Shown piece after piece: positions 9,652 to 21,300 of a DNA stretch of 64,000 bases. A program made the position numbers and the translations under genes. The DNA is taken from assembly GCA_018292915.2 (NCBI GenBank), contig JACVVK020000056.1, positions 2,238,501 to 2,302,500 of the forward strand, read 5' to 3'. Position 1 is the first letter of the stretch. The number at the start of each line of letters is the position of its first letter. The stretch is from Batillaria attramentaria (taxonomy: Eukaryota > Mollusca > Gastropoda > Batillariidae). Below the pieces are notes generated by a model. That model saw nothing but the letters and a program-made list of their open reading frames with translations. It was not told where the DNA came from and did not search any database.

Positions 9652-12600
9652 TCAAGAGTACAGAGTTGAGTCGAGTGAGTGTGACATGAGTACCCAGTTT
9701 TCAGCAAAGTGATAAACAAACTATTTTATATGAATTTGGTGTGTCTTGTCATGAGCAATCTTCACCGTATCTGATTTTCTCATACAAGTTGTCGATTGGC
9801 CGTATTTGAAGAAATAAGTTGTGAGTTTGTACATAACATTAAACACTGTCACAATTTTGCAGACTTGAAATTTCAAGGCAAAAACAAACCAGTGATGTTG
9901 TTTGCATTTTGTGTTTTTATTTTGAAGGCTTAACCTTCAGCAATATCACAAAAGAGAATGAAAGACTCACTAGATGCAAAGAAATGCAATGAAAAAGTGG
10001 TGTGAACATAACTTTACGTCAAGCGGCATGTTAAACTGAAATGAGCACCATTATGACAGAGTACTGATACTGTTTGGTCAATAAAACCATCTTAAGAACA
10101 TTGTTTGGGTTACTCAATAATAATGTAGTGCAATACATGAACAATAATAAATGATACGTAAACAGAAATGGATTCAAATGTTTCTGGTTTTCTGCTTGAC
10201 GGAACATGTCAATAAAACACTTTAAAAAGCTAAACATTTTATTCCAGTTATTATTGTTTCCCAGTAAAATTAAAGACCGACCCTTGAAATACATGCAAAA
10301 ACAAAAATAACAGTTGCTACTTCACTGTGTCCCTGAATATAGTGATCAAAGAAAGAACTGAGCATGCTTAAACATAACATTACAACATGACAGACTCATT
10401 CCAAACTTTTAAAGTCACACAGAAGGAAAAGGTACAAAAAAATATATTACCAGTGACTTTGTTTTTATGGTAAATACACCTTAGTCACACAAAAGTGTAT
10501 CTGACAGATTTAACACATGAATTATTACCATATCCAGCTGTCTGAACATAACTTGACACACTTGAACACAACATTACACTGTGACAGACAAATTTCAGAT
10601 AGCTAAAGTCAACCAGAAGGAAAAAGAACAAAACATATCAGTTGTAGTAAGTGTGGTTCAATGGGAGGTACTCTTTAACCCCCTCAGAGTATGATTTTAA
10701 GCTTAATCCCATAGATAATTGCTATCTCAAGCTACATGAATGTAACTTTACGCAACTTCGAACATAACATTACACTGTGACAGACTCATTTGAGACTGTC
10801 AAAATCAAACAAGAGGAAATGGAACAAAAAAAGGTATTACCAGGAAGTGTGCTTTAATCGAAGGTATACATTCTCTTCACAAAAATATGATTTAAAAGCA
10901 TAATAAAATTGTTAACTGTCATTATCAAGTTGCTGGAACTTAACTTGACAAACACTCATGCAACAGCTTTCACTCAAACACACACAGGGATGATGTATAC
11001 AAACTGCTATAATCAAGAAGGGGCGCACAGCATAGGAAATAGTGAATACCTATCACTTTTCAGTACAGCAAAGGAAAAAAATGTAACCTTTGACTGAACA
11101 TAACTTGAAACCCACTGTTTGTGTATAAAGTTGTGTTCAAACACAAACAGCTCCTGCACATTTTCTATTGGTGTGATCCTGGAAAAAAAAACCACAGTCA
11201 TGAATAAAAACACATAATTTCGCTGTCCTCTATTTCTGGCCATTAAAAAAATGAAGGAATGCCCAAGTTGTTGTTTGTACATAATATAACAACTGCATGA
11301 ATCTGGGTACGGTGTGTAAAGTTAACTTCAATAAACAAACAGATGAACACACAAAAATGTGTTTGAATGGAAATTTTCAAGACTCCAGGGAGAAAAATTA
11401 TTCCAAAGATGTTTAGCAGGATATTTTATTTTTGTTTGGTGCTAGACTTGTCGTCGTATGAGTTTGAACATAATGCTGACGACCTTCGTTTGTGAGTAAA
11501 GTTGTGTTCAAACCAGAGACATCTGAAATTTTACATAAGAAAGCTTTACTCCCCGCAAAGGATCTTTTTCCGAGTAGCTTTCCACCTAAAAATACCTAAG
11601 GCATTCATTGTTTGTTGCTGAATACACAACTTTTGTAACAGAGTCATGAACATAACGTTTACAACCTAAACCACAAATGTCTCCACGGCTGTATCGATTA
11701 GAATCACGACAAGGATTAACATCCACACGTTGGTGATACCAATCACCACACTAACATCGAGTTTACCATTGCCGCTGTTGTCAGCAGTATTCCAAAATGC
11801 ACAAGAACACAGACTCTTTGTGTTTATTCACTTTTTGCTGCTGAGTTGACTAGATTTGTCTGAAGATAACACTTAACACTTAAAACTTACCCTCGGGATT
11901 ATCGGCTGCCTCCTCCAGTGACGGTTATCAAAGTCATCGGCTCAAAGAAATCATGCTTCCAGCTTGTGTTTGAAACGGCCGCTGGTTGAATTTATCTCAT
12001 ACCCGAGTGTACCGATCGATTTTTTCTCGCGTGAACATAACAGTAAAATTAACACACCGTCGGGTCTTCGAAATCAACACAAAGTTTCTTTTCAACAACA
12101 CGAGATATATCGGTGTTCTTCCATGAAAAATAAAGAGTGAAAAAACGATGTTGAGATTATGCAAGTTAGGTATTACGCAGGACAAAAGTACGTTCGACCT
12201 CGGTGGTCGATGTTGATCATCGGAAGTTTACGACGACGTTATGTCCAAACGTGCCTACATTTTCAGTCATTTTTCTAAAAAAAAGGGAAAATATTTGACA
12301 CCTGCCAGTATGCCGACTGAAATAAAGGCAGTTTTGAGCATTTGGAGACAGCAAATGGGTTCACTGACCGTTCTCCATGTTTCTCAAAATAACACTTCAG
12401 CGATCGCAAGTACTTTCTGTCACGTTTTTCTTCCACTGCAATCACCGATTTTTCGCCAAAAACCCAGAGTTTTAAACGCAAGAAGTAAATGTACCACATC
12501 CAATTCTCACTGTTTGAAACTCTGATTTATACTGAACAAGTGAGCCAAAGTAGACAACTGTGCATGCTTTTTAAACAAGTTTGTAGCATCATTCATGTGA

Positions 12601-12663
12601 ATGGGTAGCCATTTTGAGCACTCGACTCACCTCTGTACTCTTGACCATATATATATATATATA
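9613..12663. mobile_element. 3-kb segment bounded by inverted repeats within TA runs
   Basis: At 9650-9677 the sequence GGTCAAGAGTACAGAG plus TTGAGTCGAGTG follows a 37-base TA run. At 12619-12646 the reverse complement matches at 27 of 28 positions and is followed by another TA run. A further inverted match, TACCCA (9691-9696) and TGGGTA (12602-12607), lies just inside. The geometry (TA|TIR ... TIR|TA) resembles a non-autonomous DNA transposon with TA target sites. The interior carries a 196-bp tandem repeat and about ten GAACATAAC motifs. No transposase was recognised. It lies between the ADCK5 and ANKS6 promoters. Confidence 0.6.
10363..10950. repeat. 196-bp degenerate tandem repeat, about three units
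   Basis: The word AACATAACATTAC...GACAGAC recurs at about 10371, 10567 and 10763, a spacing of 196 bases. Each occurrence is followed by similar sequence: an AGAAGGAAAAGG-like A/G tract, a TATTACCAG-like word, and a closing AACTTGACA-like word. A partial fourth unit fades after 10940. Units are clearly diverged. Confidence 0.75.
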
Positions 12664-12963
12664 ATATGTTCACGTAATTCACCTTACATCAACGAAAGAG
12701 AGATTCGCGACATTCGTTTGGTATGTTTGGTGTTCTGTAGGTTAATATATGCTGTGCAAAGTGTAACGAACTGTGCACCAAAACCCTAAAGATTTCAAGA
12801 GTTTTGTATGGAAGAAATTTGAAACTTTGTCTTACGTCTTCTCCTTGAAACGCACCACCGCAACTTCGTCTGCATCTTGCGTGCCTCCGACCCTTTATAT
12901 TTTCTACAGCAAAAGAGTAACTCGGGGGGGGGGGGGGGTCAGGTCAACTCGGCCCGTTTAAAA

Positions 12964-13399
12964 CTCGGCCCAAAATGGCAGTCAGATCTCGGTCCTACTA
13001 ATTACCGAAAACAACGAAACGACCGAAAACAACCAAAAACAACTCTTGATACGGATAGAACGCGGTTCAAACATACAAATAACAACACACAAACATGATT
13101 AACGGTGAAAAAAGTGGCCTTAAAAAAAGCTAAAAGGAAAAAAAGGTGATATTGCAGAAAATAACCAGTCCGGACCAGAGTCGCTTCCCTTGGGAGACAC
13201 GTTCATTTCGTCCTGTTCTCTTGGAGTGAATAAGTACTTTATTCCTTTAAACTAGTTTAATGAGGCTCTTTTTCACCTTTAATTATGTTTGTGTGTTGTT
13301 ATTTCTATGTTTTAACTACGTTCTACGCGTCTTAAGAGTTGTTTTCGGTTGTTTTCGGTAATTAGTAGGACCCGTCAGATCTGCCCAATTCGGCCCAAT
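12964..13399. mobile_element. MITE/foldback element with about 120-bp inverted arms
   Basis: The left arm (about 12964-13110) and the right arm (about 13270-13399) are inverted copies sharing GGTCCTACTAATTACCGAAA, GAAAACAACTCTT, AATAACAACACACAAACAT and GGTGAAAAA. Both ends carry TCGGCCC words. The interior of about 160 bp is non-coding. Small indels and one extra ACGAAACGACC-type block separate the arms, so it is not brand new. Confidence 0.85.
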
Positions 13400-13559
13400 G
13401 TAAGATTAAGCTCTGTGAACTGAGACGATAACTTGTGCAAACAACTGGATGTTCCTTTCGGCCATTGCCACAATTTTCGTGACTTTGCGGTTTCTCATAG
13501 AAAACTATAACTTTCTTTGGCCTAACGCTTCCATACCCGTCCTACACTGAGTACCTGTT

Positions 13560-13810
13560 CTCGACGCCACAGTTAGATTGTCTCCCATTGACCATGCCCT
13601 ACGGTCCCCATAAGCCATCGTGAATCCACACTGTTTTGCCATTAGGCAACTACACCCTATGTACCTGTTAAGGCATCGTGGATCATGGTAGCGTTTCCAT
13701 TTGACCGGCCGTTATACATACGAGCCATCGTGAATCTATCCTAAAGTAGTCTGCTGCCCCTCTGCGTCCTACGGTACCCATGAGGCATCGTGAATTCATA
13801 TTAAAGATTC
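13560..13810. repeat. Degenerate minisatellite, four units of about 57 bp
   Basis: The word GCCATCGTGAATC (variants GGCATCGTGGATC, GGCATCGTGAATT) recurs at about 13614, 13672, 13724 and 13784. Two units are preceded by CCTACGGTNCCCAT. It is non-coding and lies in the ANKS6 upstream region. Confidence 0.8.
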
Positions 13811-13985
13811 TTCATACTGTGCACTGCATCTGCATGGTTACTGAGGTGCACGAATACCCTCCTGATTATGATACTACTAAGTACTTGGCTCAAACCGCAG
13901 AACGGCTGTGAAAACGCGCACCCAAGTGACTGAATTGTAGTTACTACACAGGACATCAACATATACATAATATATTATTTATATA

Positions 13986-14030
13986 TTGCAACCACGTGGG
14001 TCAAAGGGTCAGCTCAGTTATCTGTTTGCT
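13986..14030. mobile_element. Short SINE fragment
   Basis: GCAACCACGTGGGTCAAAGG followed by GTCAGCTCAGTTAT matches the central block of the SINE at 21188-21587. Only this conserved block is recognisable. Confidence 0.55.
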
Positions 14031-14084
14031 GAACAGATAAAGCTTGAAGCACAAAATAATATTATGTCTTCAATCACCACTTGT

Positions 14085-14104
14085 TGTGTGTGTGTGTGTG
14101 TGTG
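14085..14104. repeat. (GT)n microsatellite
   Basis: A short uninterrupted GT run in the ANKS6 upstream region. Confidence 0.85.
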
Positions 14105-14369
14105 TTTGGGTTGTTGTTTGTTTCTTTGTGTTTTCTGCATAATTTTGTGTTTCTGTACATTCATGAGTTATTTCCTTGTAGAGTTATGCTCTCTTGTATG
14201 TGCATGGATTATTAATTATAATAATAAAAGCAAGGTGTCGAGTTGCTCTCGTTTTCTCTTTTCATTTCATTGTGTCCTTGAAATAAAAGAAACCATACAA
14301 ATTGCACCCGTAAAGAATTTTCATAGGTTAAATTAATCAAGGGAAGAATGAAAAAGCGGGGAGGAGTAA

Positions 14370-14930
14370 CCTATGTAGCGGGGGGTGGGGGGTGCAGGGG
14401 TGGGTGGGTTAATTGGTGTTCGCATGCACTAGGCAGTAATTGTAAAGTTCTTCATTTACTGCTTTTCTAAGGGGATGGCGGTGGTGTTAAGTGTTGTATG
14501 TATTGGGCTCTGTGGGTTTTGTCGGTTGTTTGTTGTTTTGTTTGTTTGTTGTTTGTTTGGGGGGTGAGGCAAACTTGGTTTATTTCCTGCTTCCCTCTGT
14601 CTTTTTTTTTTTTCTTCTTTAGCAAAACCGGCTATGGATTCAGTTTGTATGCTGTTTGTTGTTGTTTTTTTTTGTTATTTTGTCTTTACTTGGGGGGGGG
14701 GGGGGGGGGGGGGGGGGGCTGGGATTTTTCTTGTTCTCAGTTGTTGTTGTTTTTTTGGTTTTTTTTGTACAGGTTTGTGATCGTCTATCATTTTTAGGAA
14801 GAAAAGTGCGAATGAATGTGAAGACGGAAGAAACATGCCCCTACCGTTGCTCGACTACCAACAGTCACAGCCTCCCCCTCCCCCCCCCCCCCCTACCCCG
14901 ACCCCACCCCACCCCCAACAAAAATCCGGA
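14370..14930. repeat. G-run and C-run rich low-complexity block
   Basis: It contains GGGG-rich tracts at about 14379-14408, a 27-base G run at 14692-14718, T runs, and a C-rich tract at about 14872-14915. Open reading frames that cross it are artefacts of mononucleotide runs. The G tracts could form quadruplexes. Confidence 0.9.
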
Positions 14931-15321
14931 AAATATTAGAATGAATATAGCTATAACCATTCCTTTTCAGCCGGCTGAAGATCAACACCGGAAAAGACAC
15001 TCCCGTGATTGTATGTTATAACATTCTATACTGTAAACAAAGAAGTCCCAAAGCAAAACACTACATTACATTGCTATTCATTGTGCTTTAAGAAGGCTGC
15101 ATTTTTTGTTTTTATCTCTCTCTGAGCGTGCTTTGAGTCTGACAGCAAAGAGATGAGGCACGAAGATCAATAGGGTCCGATCTCTCTCGAAGGCAACCAC
15201 CACTTGACAACCCAGAGCAGACATCATCGCGCTTACTACGTGATTGTTCACATACTTGCGCTCAACTGAACGCTGGGGCACCTGCCGTAGCAGACGATTC
15301 TTTCGCCCGAAGTGAACCGGA

Positions 15322-15359
15322 TGACGTCACGATCACTTCTCCAAGATGGCGCCGGAAGT
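15322..15359 (+). promoter_or_regulatory. ANKS6 core promoter elements: CRE, YY1-like, ETS-like
   Basis: Within 38 bases lie the palindromic CRE TGACGTCA (15322-15329), CAAGATGGCG resembling a YY1/initiator-proximal site (15342-15351), and CCGGAAGT resembling an ETS/GABP site (15352-15359). They are 205-242 bases upstream of the ANKS6 ATG. No TATA box is visible. The combination is typical of TATA-less housekeeping promoters. Function is inferred from the motifs alone. Confidence 0.6.
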
Positions 15360-15563
15360 TCTGGGACGATAGACTAAGTTTGATTGAAACTCGTGAAAAC
15401 AAACTTTGAACTGTCAAATAGGACAACGATGGCATTCGATGTACATGGATAATTATTTCTCCATGGCAGTGGCAATTCGTGGCAGTAGCAATTGTGGCTA
15501 AGAGGATTTTATCGGACCTTCTTCGATCGTCTTCGACTTGCATCCTCAGACTCTTCATCCAGC

Positions 15564-18321
15564 ATGGAGAGGACACGGCAGCTCTTTTGTGCCTGCGAAC
15601 AAGGGGATGTTGACTCTGTTCAGACGTTGCTTGACCAGGGCAGCGATGTGGACAGTGTTGACGACGACGAAAATACCCCACTGCAGGTGGCATCAGCTAA
15701 CGGACACGAAAGTGTCGTACGATTGTTGATCATGAGAGGGGCAGGGTTGGATAAGCGCAACGTGTTTGGCTGGACACCTTTGCTGCAGGTTGGTGAATTT
15801 TAGTTGGTTGTCATGATGCCAGCACAGTCTAAACATTTGTCAAGTTTATTTGCACGTGTGCAAGGGTCCTAAGTCAGAAGAAAATAAAAATGTCAGGAAA
15901 ATCTTAATTCACACCTCACAGTTTGCAAGCCACTGTTGCATTTTGAGCATAATGGTTTTGATGTGAAGTTCATTGCTTCAGACAGAATGCTTGTGCTAAT
16001 CAATTTCATGAATAATGCACTGATGACAGATAATGATTTGGACAGGTGGTGGTTCTGGGATAGTGAACTGAATGCAAGGAACTTAGAAAGGCTTGGTTAA
16101 TTAACATTCAATTGCACAACGTTCATTGATCTAGCATGGTCCACTTCTTTGGAACAGTCTGCCTTTTCACGTTCGTCATGCTGAGTCAGTTGACGCTTTC
16201 AAAGCTGCGTCAAAGACAGATCTCTTCCGGCTGCATAATGAAGACTGAATCAGTTTTTCACCAATGTTATCGTGATCATGATGTTTGTTTGAATGTTTTG
16301 TATGAGTACTATGACTGTGTGTATGTAATGTTTTGCTATTTTAAGGTATGCAGAGCTCCAGCAGGAGTTTGGATGACAAAAAAATCCCCATATTATATAT
16401 GTAATGTGACATTATTTGTTACAGGCTTCAAGATATGGACACACAGGTGTAGTGGCCTTGCTGGTGCAGCATCAGGCAGACATCCATGCCAAGAATCGTT
16501 ATGGTGCGTCTGCCCTTACACTCGCTGCTCGCGGAGGTCACATTCAGACCGTCAAACTTCTCGCTGAATCAGGCGTTGACTTGAACGGTATGAGTGAAGG
16601 ATGTGAGTTCACACCCTTACTTGCTGCAGCTCTGCATGGACACGATGCAGTACTGAGATTTTTACTTGATCGTGGTTGTGATGTGAACTTCCGGACTCCG
16701 TCCAGTGGGTTGACGCCACTCATGCTGGCAGCATTGAACGGACACATGACTACAGCACAGATTCTTATTGAGAAAGGTGGTGATCCAAATGTTACAAATG
16801 TTGGAGACAGGACAGCTCTGGGAGTCGCGACTGTCCGTGGTAAACGGGAAGTACGGGGCTACTTGGATCGAAAAACTACAAATAAACCAAAAGTTTGTAA
16901 GTATCGTGGAGCGTTGATGTGCACACGATGTGCTATACAAAACCTGCTGTAAGCAGTCACATGGTAAAATGCTAAACCCTGCCTGTTTCTATGTGAGAAT
17001 ACAAAACGCACACTGGGGTCATCTAGCACTAGATCAGAAAGATGTCATTTATGTGATTTGTGAGATGCTTGTGAAGGACACATGCATACATGTAGTGTGA
17101 TGTACATAGTGCACACACGCATTTAAACTCAGGGTTTTACTGTAGGTTCCAAATTTTACCACAAAGCTGTACTGTTGATATAGTGGGGACTGGTGGAGTT
17201 CTGTAATTTTTACAGAATTTATATATATATATACTATAAATTATCTGTAAGCTGTACTTTGAGCTCTGCCAGCTAGTGTTGAGTTGACTTTCAGGTTCGC
17301 TTCAAAGAGCTAGACATAAATTATTGTTTGGATTGCTGCAAAGTCTTCAAGTGAGACTCTTCCCATACACTGAAAAACCATCTGCAGATGTATTATTAAG
17401 ATTGTTATGAGAATCAACACACCCACAAAAAATAAAATTCATTTGCTGTCTCTACTACTGTGTTATACTTACACTGCGTTGGTGTAGTTTGCCCCTTTGT
17501 GTCATTTGCACCTGCTGTAAATGGACTGCGACCGTCTAAACAACATAGTGATTGCGCCATTACCACAAGGTAACCCCAGCTCTAAATCTAACCTAAACCT
17601 AACCCTAAACTGATCTAAGCAGGCGAACTCTATTAAATGAGCGTGGCTGCGTTGGTATAGTCCGCCTGATTCGGCCCAAGGGTGTGAACTGTACTAACTG
17701 AGCCATACTTACAGTGAAGGTGCCCTGTGCGTGGTTGCAAGTCTGCTAAGAATAGTGAGATGGCTGTTGCTACAGTGATCTGGTCCATCTTTGTGGCCAC
17801 TGTTTGTGTTGACCAATCAATAACATTAACAGTACAATGGATCTGTAGGCCTCTGCTGATTGATCTGTGGTCTGCAGCAGAAAAGAGTTCCGTTGAAAGA
17901 GTGCCAGGCAGTTTTTGTCATGGTGGCTTTTGTATTGATCTCTCTGTTGTGGTTAGAACTGCAAAGCTTTACAAACGAAGGCTGTGGTTGACAGGGCTGA
18001 TCACAAAAGCATCTGTTGTGAGAGTTTTCCAGTTAATACAGTCATGACATGTATTCATGTGGTCGTGGAGGTGGTCTGGTCTTCTGTGTTTGCGCGGCTC
18101 TCCTTGTAGCCACGACAAAAGTATTTAAAGAAGATAGAGCTAGTAAGGATAACCGTGCATGCACATGTATGTATGCATGCACATGCACACACACAGACCC
18201 CCCCCAAAAAAAAACAACAACAAAAAACAAAAAACAACCCCCCCAAAAAAACACACAAAAAACACACCAACAAACAACAACAACAACAAACAACAGCAAC
18301 AACAAAAACCACAAGAACACA

Positions 18322-18352
<31 letters not shown>

Positions 18353-21300
18353 AAAAAGAAAAGAAAAGAAAAAAAAAAGCACAAACTGTAATGAGTTTCC
18401 GTAGATCAACATTTCCTTCAATGCTGCAAGTGCAGACAAAAAGAAGTCACCACCATGCTGTGGTGGCGGTTGATCTATTGTATATTGGGTGCTAATACCA
18501 TTATTCACTAATGTCACACCAATCACCAGGGAACCGGCAGATCAGGTTGATTGGATACAGGTGCGCACCAATTTCTAGTGCCTGATTCACCACTAGAGGT
18601 TACATCAGTGTTACAAAAACACTAGCTAAAAGTAAAAGCTAAAACCAGCATGCAGTTGGTGTGGAAAGGGTGCTCCCATCTCATTTTCATGTTATATTCT
18701 CTCTCTACAAGAGCATTGCATTGATCCTTTTAGTCTTACATGGGTGTGCAGTATGGATCTGTTCATGTTATTGTGACTGGGCCATGGGCTGTTCATGTTT
18801 TTCAAAAGGATTACATGTATCCATAACGGTACATAACATGTTGCTGCTAGGTGTGTTGTCAGTCTTGTACAGATTTGGCCTGCAGTGGTTTTCAATCATA
18901 GGGTTTCGTTTGGTGTAAAATTCTTAGTCTCTTGGTTGGTGGATTGGGTTCTGGTTATTTTTAATTATTAGTGTCTGTGTGCGCATTTTGGCATCTGTCA
19001 GTCTCAATCCTGTAGGCAATGTGGTTTTCTGTCACTTGACAGATCTATGTTTGTGTTCTGACAGCATGCACGCACGCGCGCGCACACACACACACGCATG
19101 CACACATGCATGCACACACATTAATACTGAATACAGTAGTGTAACACTAACAGTAAGGCAGCACAGTATGAATTCAAATGAAGAAGTGTATGCATGCATA
19201 CATGTATTTGATCACACTCCCAGCTGTTGAAATCAGCATTTTCTTCGTTCTGAGGCCTTCATTTGCAAGTTAGTTTACAAAACTTATACAGTACTTGCCA
19301 AACACTGAATACCTGTGCTTTGTGTGCACTGGCCATATCACTGGTTGACAAAGTTACAGGGGACATTGTCATGGCATGCGTTTGTAGCTGATATTAAATT
19401 AACATTTCCATGTTCTCATATCCTTGCATTTGGTGGTCTCAAAAGCTCACTGACCTGGGTTCATGTTTGTTTTCACGGGATATGGGGGAGGTGATTCCGG
19501 TGCTTTGTGAAAGGTGTGGGTCGCGTCAAACTTACATTATCCGTGCCACCTCTTATCTCTCTGCAGCCACACACTGTGTGTGTGAATACTGTGATGAAAG
19601 TTCTTTTCAAGCTCCAACATGCATTTAATTGCTAGACCATCGCATTGAAGCTGGGGTCCCCGCCAGGCACAGTATGGAAAAATTGACAAAAGAGGCCGCT
19701 GGGGGGGAGCCACCAGCTAGCCATTCAACCCTGATACCTCCCTGGTAGAATGGAGAAAGGACTATGTATGGGTCTATTTTAAATCCTACTTCTTTGTAGA
19801 AAGAGACGCCGTTTACTTGTGCTCTGCCAAGGAACTATATTTTGGGATACTCAGACCAAGAGACCTCTCCAAACCTAGCCGGTCACAAAACAGGTCAAAC
19901 TTAGTGGCAACCAAAGAAATTGTGTACATGTATGTAGACTGACAGCACGGTATTATTGTTGAGCACACTTTTTGTCCAAGACGCTTCTGATGGTTTGGCA
20001 GTTAGCATCCACTTAAAAGGGAAGGAAGCTTGCTATCCCTAGAAACCGTTACTCCAGGGCTCCTACAGTGCTAGGCAGGTCCGTTGAACTTTGGAAGGGG
20101 TCTGTTGTTTTCGGTGATCGGTGTCATGTGTCAAATTGTTTGCATACTTACTTATATAATTCACATGGTTCTGTGATTAGTCTGAACTTGCTGAAGTCTG
20201 TAGTTCAGAAGTTTATCAGGAAAATTACATGCAGTCGAATTTTGTAACCCCCCCCCCCCCAACAACAACAAAAGAAAAGGAAAAAAAAACAACCCCAGAA
20301 TTACTGCTATTCTTTGAAACTTGTGTGTGTGAAAGAGTAGGTAGTAGTATACGGTTGACCGAACTGGCCTTCACAAGTTTACCCAGAATCAGCCAGTCCG
20401 CTCGACCAAGCAAGGGGTGACCGACATGTGTCAATATTATGACATGTGTCAATATTATGAATAGATCAAGCCGTCTGGCCAGGTGGTCTCCTGCTTTGTG
20501 TAAGAATGATTCCTTGCCCCCACGGTGCGTGGAAAGACAGGGGCATTATCGCTGGGCTTGATTGATGTGGGGGGGGGGGGGGGGGTGGGGGCAGGTCTGT
20601 CCGGTGGTGTTTGATTAGTGGAATTCCAGGTCAGGTTTGGCCTCCTCCGAGGTGTCACTGTAGTGTTAATGAAAGAAACATGGATTAACAAACTGCATTT
20701 TGCAGGCACCCCCTTTGCCCGTGAAGACGGGAAGTTCAGTGAAGATATCATCTGTTCACACAAGCCAGTGTTCCCAATTACGCACAAAACTCGTAAACTG
20801 ACGCACAAATTTGAGAACAGCGTTTATCGTCTCGCCGTGTTTAACAGTATTCTCCCAGCAAAATTTCATAAGCAGCTAAGACCCTATTAGAGTATGTTAG
20901 AACACTGGCTCAGGACGCATGAACTGAAGAACGGAAGTTCGTTATCAGTTATAATACATTTTATCTGACAAAACACTTAGAGTCTGATCATACTTGTCGG
21001 ACTTCCGCAGATCCCAACTTAGCTCTGGTTGGTTCAAATACATACATGTATACATGATCACGTACTTGACTGTTTAACAAAATCTTACGCACACCAGTAA
21101 TACCATTGCTGTATGCTGTAGTGCAGCCCGGATTTCCAGGATTATAGAGACTGAAAGTCAAAGGGATCGGCCAGGTTAATGTTTGTATAATAATAATAAT
21201 AATGAGTATTATATATAGGCGCTTTACCCAATTTCACGAATCGGCTCAAAGCGCCGCGAACTGAACCCAACACGCACGCTCACGTGAATCACACGCATTC

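Noticed and set aside
12241..12525. Open frames of 94 (plus) and 74 (minus) codons near the right end of the 3-kb inverted-repeat segment as a transposase
   Set aside because: No DDE-type, zinc-finger or other transposase motif is visible and the frames are short.
14498..15021. Open frames of about 100-120 codons with Gly runs
   Set aside because: Generated by the 27-base G run and flanking T-rich sequence; no family resemblance.
17588..17611. Interstitial telomere repeat (TAACCTAAACCTAACCCTAA)
   Set aside because: Only about four imperfect units of mixed length, inside a non-telomeric repeat context.
18042..18526. Several overlapping open frames of 80-148 codons on both strands
   Set aside because: They run through C and A homopolymers and CAA repeats; the peptides are poly-Pro/Lys or poly-Gly/Phe artefacts.
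19410..19628. 72-codon Cys-containing open frame as an exon
   Set aside because: No consistent splice borders or family resemblance; it ends in ordinary intron sequence.
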